Below are positions 63,613 through 64,000 of a stretch of DNA of 64,000 bases, piece by piece. The notes beneath the pieces are model-generated. The model was not told the origin of the DNA. It made no database searches and saw only the letters and a list, made by a program, of their open reading frames with translations. This DNA comes from Acidovorax sp. 106 (GTDB lineage Bacteria; Pseudomonadota; Gammaproteobacteria; Burkholderiales; Burkholderiaceae_C). The position numbers and the translations under genes are program-made. Numbering within the stretch: position 1 is the first letter of the stretch; each line of letters begins with the position of its first letter. The stretch spans positions 3,418,501 through 3,482,500 of the forward strand of contig NZ_RCCC01000001.1 of assembly GCF_003663825.1 (NCBI RefSeq), given 5' to 3'.

Positions 63613-64000
63613 ATGAGAGACCAAGCCCTTTTCGACAAGATAGACCTCCATCTCATAAGGGTCTTGCACACCGTGCTCACTGAACGCAGCGTATCCCGCG
63701 CAGCCGTACGGCTGGGCATGCACCAGCCGGCGGTGTCGGCGGCGCTCAAGCGCCTGCGCGACCTGGCGGGCGACCCGTTGCTGGTGCGATCGGGCGCCAG
63801 CATGATGCCCACCGATGCCGCGCTGCGCATGGTGGAGCCCGCCGCGCTGATCCTGCGCTCGGCCGAGGCGCTGTTCTCTGACGCGCGGGGGTTTGATCCG
63901 CGCACGGCCACCCGCACCTTTCGCGTGGCGGCCAGCGACTACCTAGACCCGCTTTTTTTGCCCCAGCTGGTGGCCCGCATCAAGGCCCAGGCACCCCTGT
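63613..64000 (+). CDS. LysR-family regulator, partial at window end
   Basis: The first 129 residues of a LysR protein are present, with no stop before the window ends. The helix-turn-helix reads VSRAAVRLGMHQPAVSAALK followed by RLRDLAGDPLLVR, and the effector domain begins FRVAASDYLDPLFLPQLV. The MHQPAVSAALKRLRD pattern is that of the NodD/SyrM-like branch. It is divergent from xdhAB and is therefore the likely regulator of xanthine dehydrogenase expression. Confidence 0.88.
   Translation, partial: MRDQALFDKIDLHLIRVLHTVLTERSVSRAAVRLGMHQPAVSAALKRLRDLAGDPLLVRSGASMMPTDAALRMVEPAALILRSAEALFSDARGFDPRTATRTFRVAASDYLDPLFLPQLVARIKAQAPL

Overview
The window is a GC-rich, tightly packed stretch of a betaproteobacterial chromosome. 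Comamonadaceae (Acidovorax-like) is the best guess. The grounds are Burkholderiales-type trimeric porins, an orphan Bug-type (TctC) receptor, a purine/ureide catabolic set typical of that family, and short intergenic repeats of a kind common in Comamonadaceae. No rRNA, tRNA, CRISPR array, prophage or intact insertion sequence was recognised. This identification is inference, because no database was searched.

Layout. 0-1.3 kb: end of a urea ABC transporter operon (urtE) behind a repeat-filled non-coding block. 1.3-11 kb: housekeeping and accessory genes (PAP2 phosphatase, lipid kinase, metallophosphoesterase, a cyclase-PilZ protein, HAD hydrolase, MFS transporter, AlaC-type aminotransferase, porin). 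11.3-12.2 kb: ureD, detached from other urease genes. 12.4-19.7 kb: a six-gene tetronate (threonate/erythronate) operon (gntP-ltnD-otnK-otnC-secreted hydrolase-otnI) with a FadR-type regulator upstream. 19.8-23.9 kb: patatin-like lipoprotein and a three-gene ABC importer. 24.3-31 kb: HDOD protein, malic enzyme maeB, a chemoreceptor and dctA. 31.2-36 kb: ureide operon (GntR regulator, puuE, uraD/allantoate amidohydrolase fusion, M20 hydrolase). 36-40.8 kb: tartrate-to-glycerate cluster (LysR, tartrate dehydrogenase, Bug receptor, ttuD). 41-47.8 kb: HxlR/old-yellow-enzyme pair of somewhat lower GC, gamma-glutamyltransferase, GNAT and MocR regulator. 48-51.4 kb: urate genes hiuH, xdhC, puuD. 51.6-59.5 kb: VIT-family transporter, EAL-GGDEF protein, porin, Crp-family regulator, GGDEF receptor. 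59.6-64 kb: xdhAB with a divergent LysR gene cut by the window end.

How the genes fit together. Three separate loci give a nearly continuous route from xanthine to glyoxylate and urea: XdhAB/XdhC (xanthine to urate), PuuD (urate to hydroxyisourate), HiuH, UraD, PuuE, allantoate amidohydrolase. UrtE and UreD belong to urea uptake and urease maturation. A motif reading TGYATACACTTTKGG lies upstream of the ureide regulator, hiuH and puuD and suggests that the GntR regulator controls the dispersed loci together. The tetronate and tartrate clusters feed C4 sugar acids to DHAP and 2-phosphoglycerate.

The most unusual structure is a dispersed palindromic repeat of about 55 bp. Ten copies were found, nine in the same orientation. 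Eight are between genes or at a gene end, but two sit inside coding sequences (puuD and xdhA), in frame, exactly at inter-domain linkers. A second repeat family forms head-to-head pairs between genes. Three second-messenger proteins in the window carry substitutions in catalytic motifs (a cyclase lacking its first metal aspartate, GGDQF and GGDDF).
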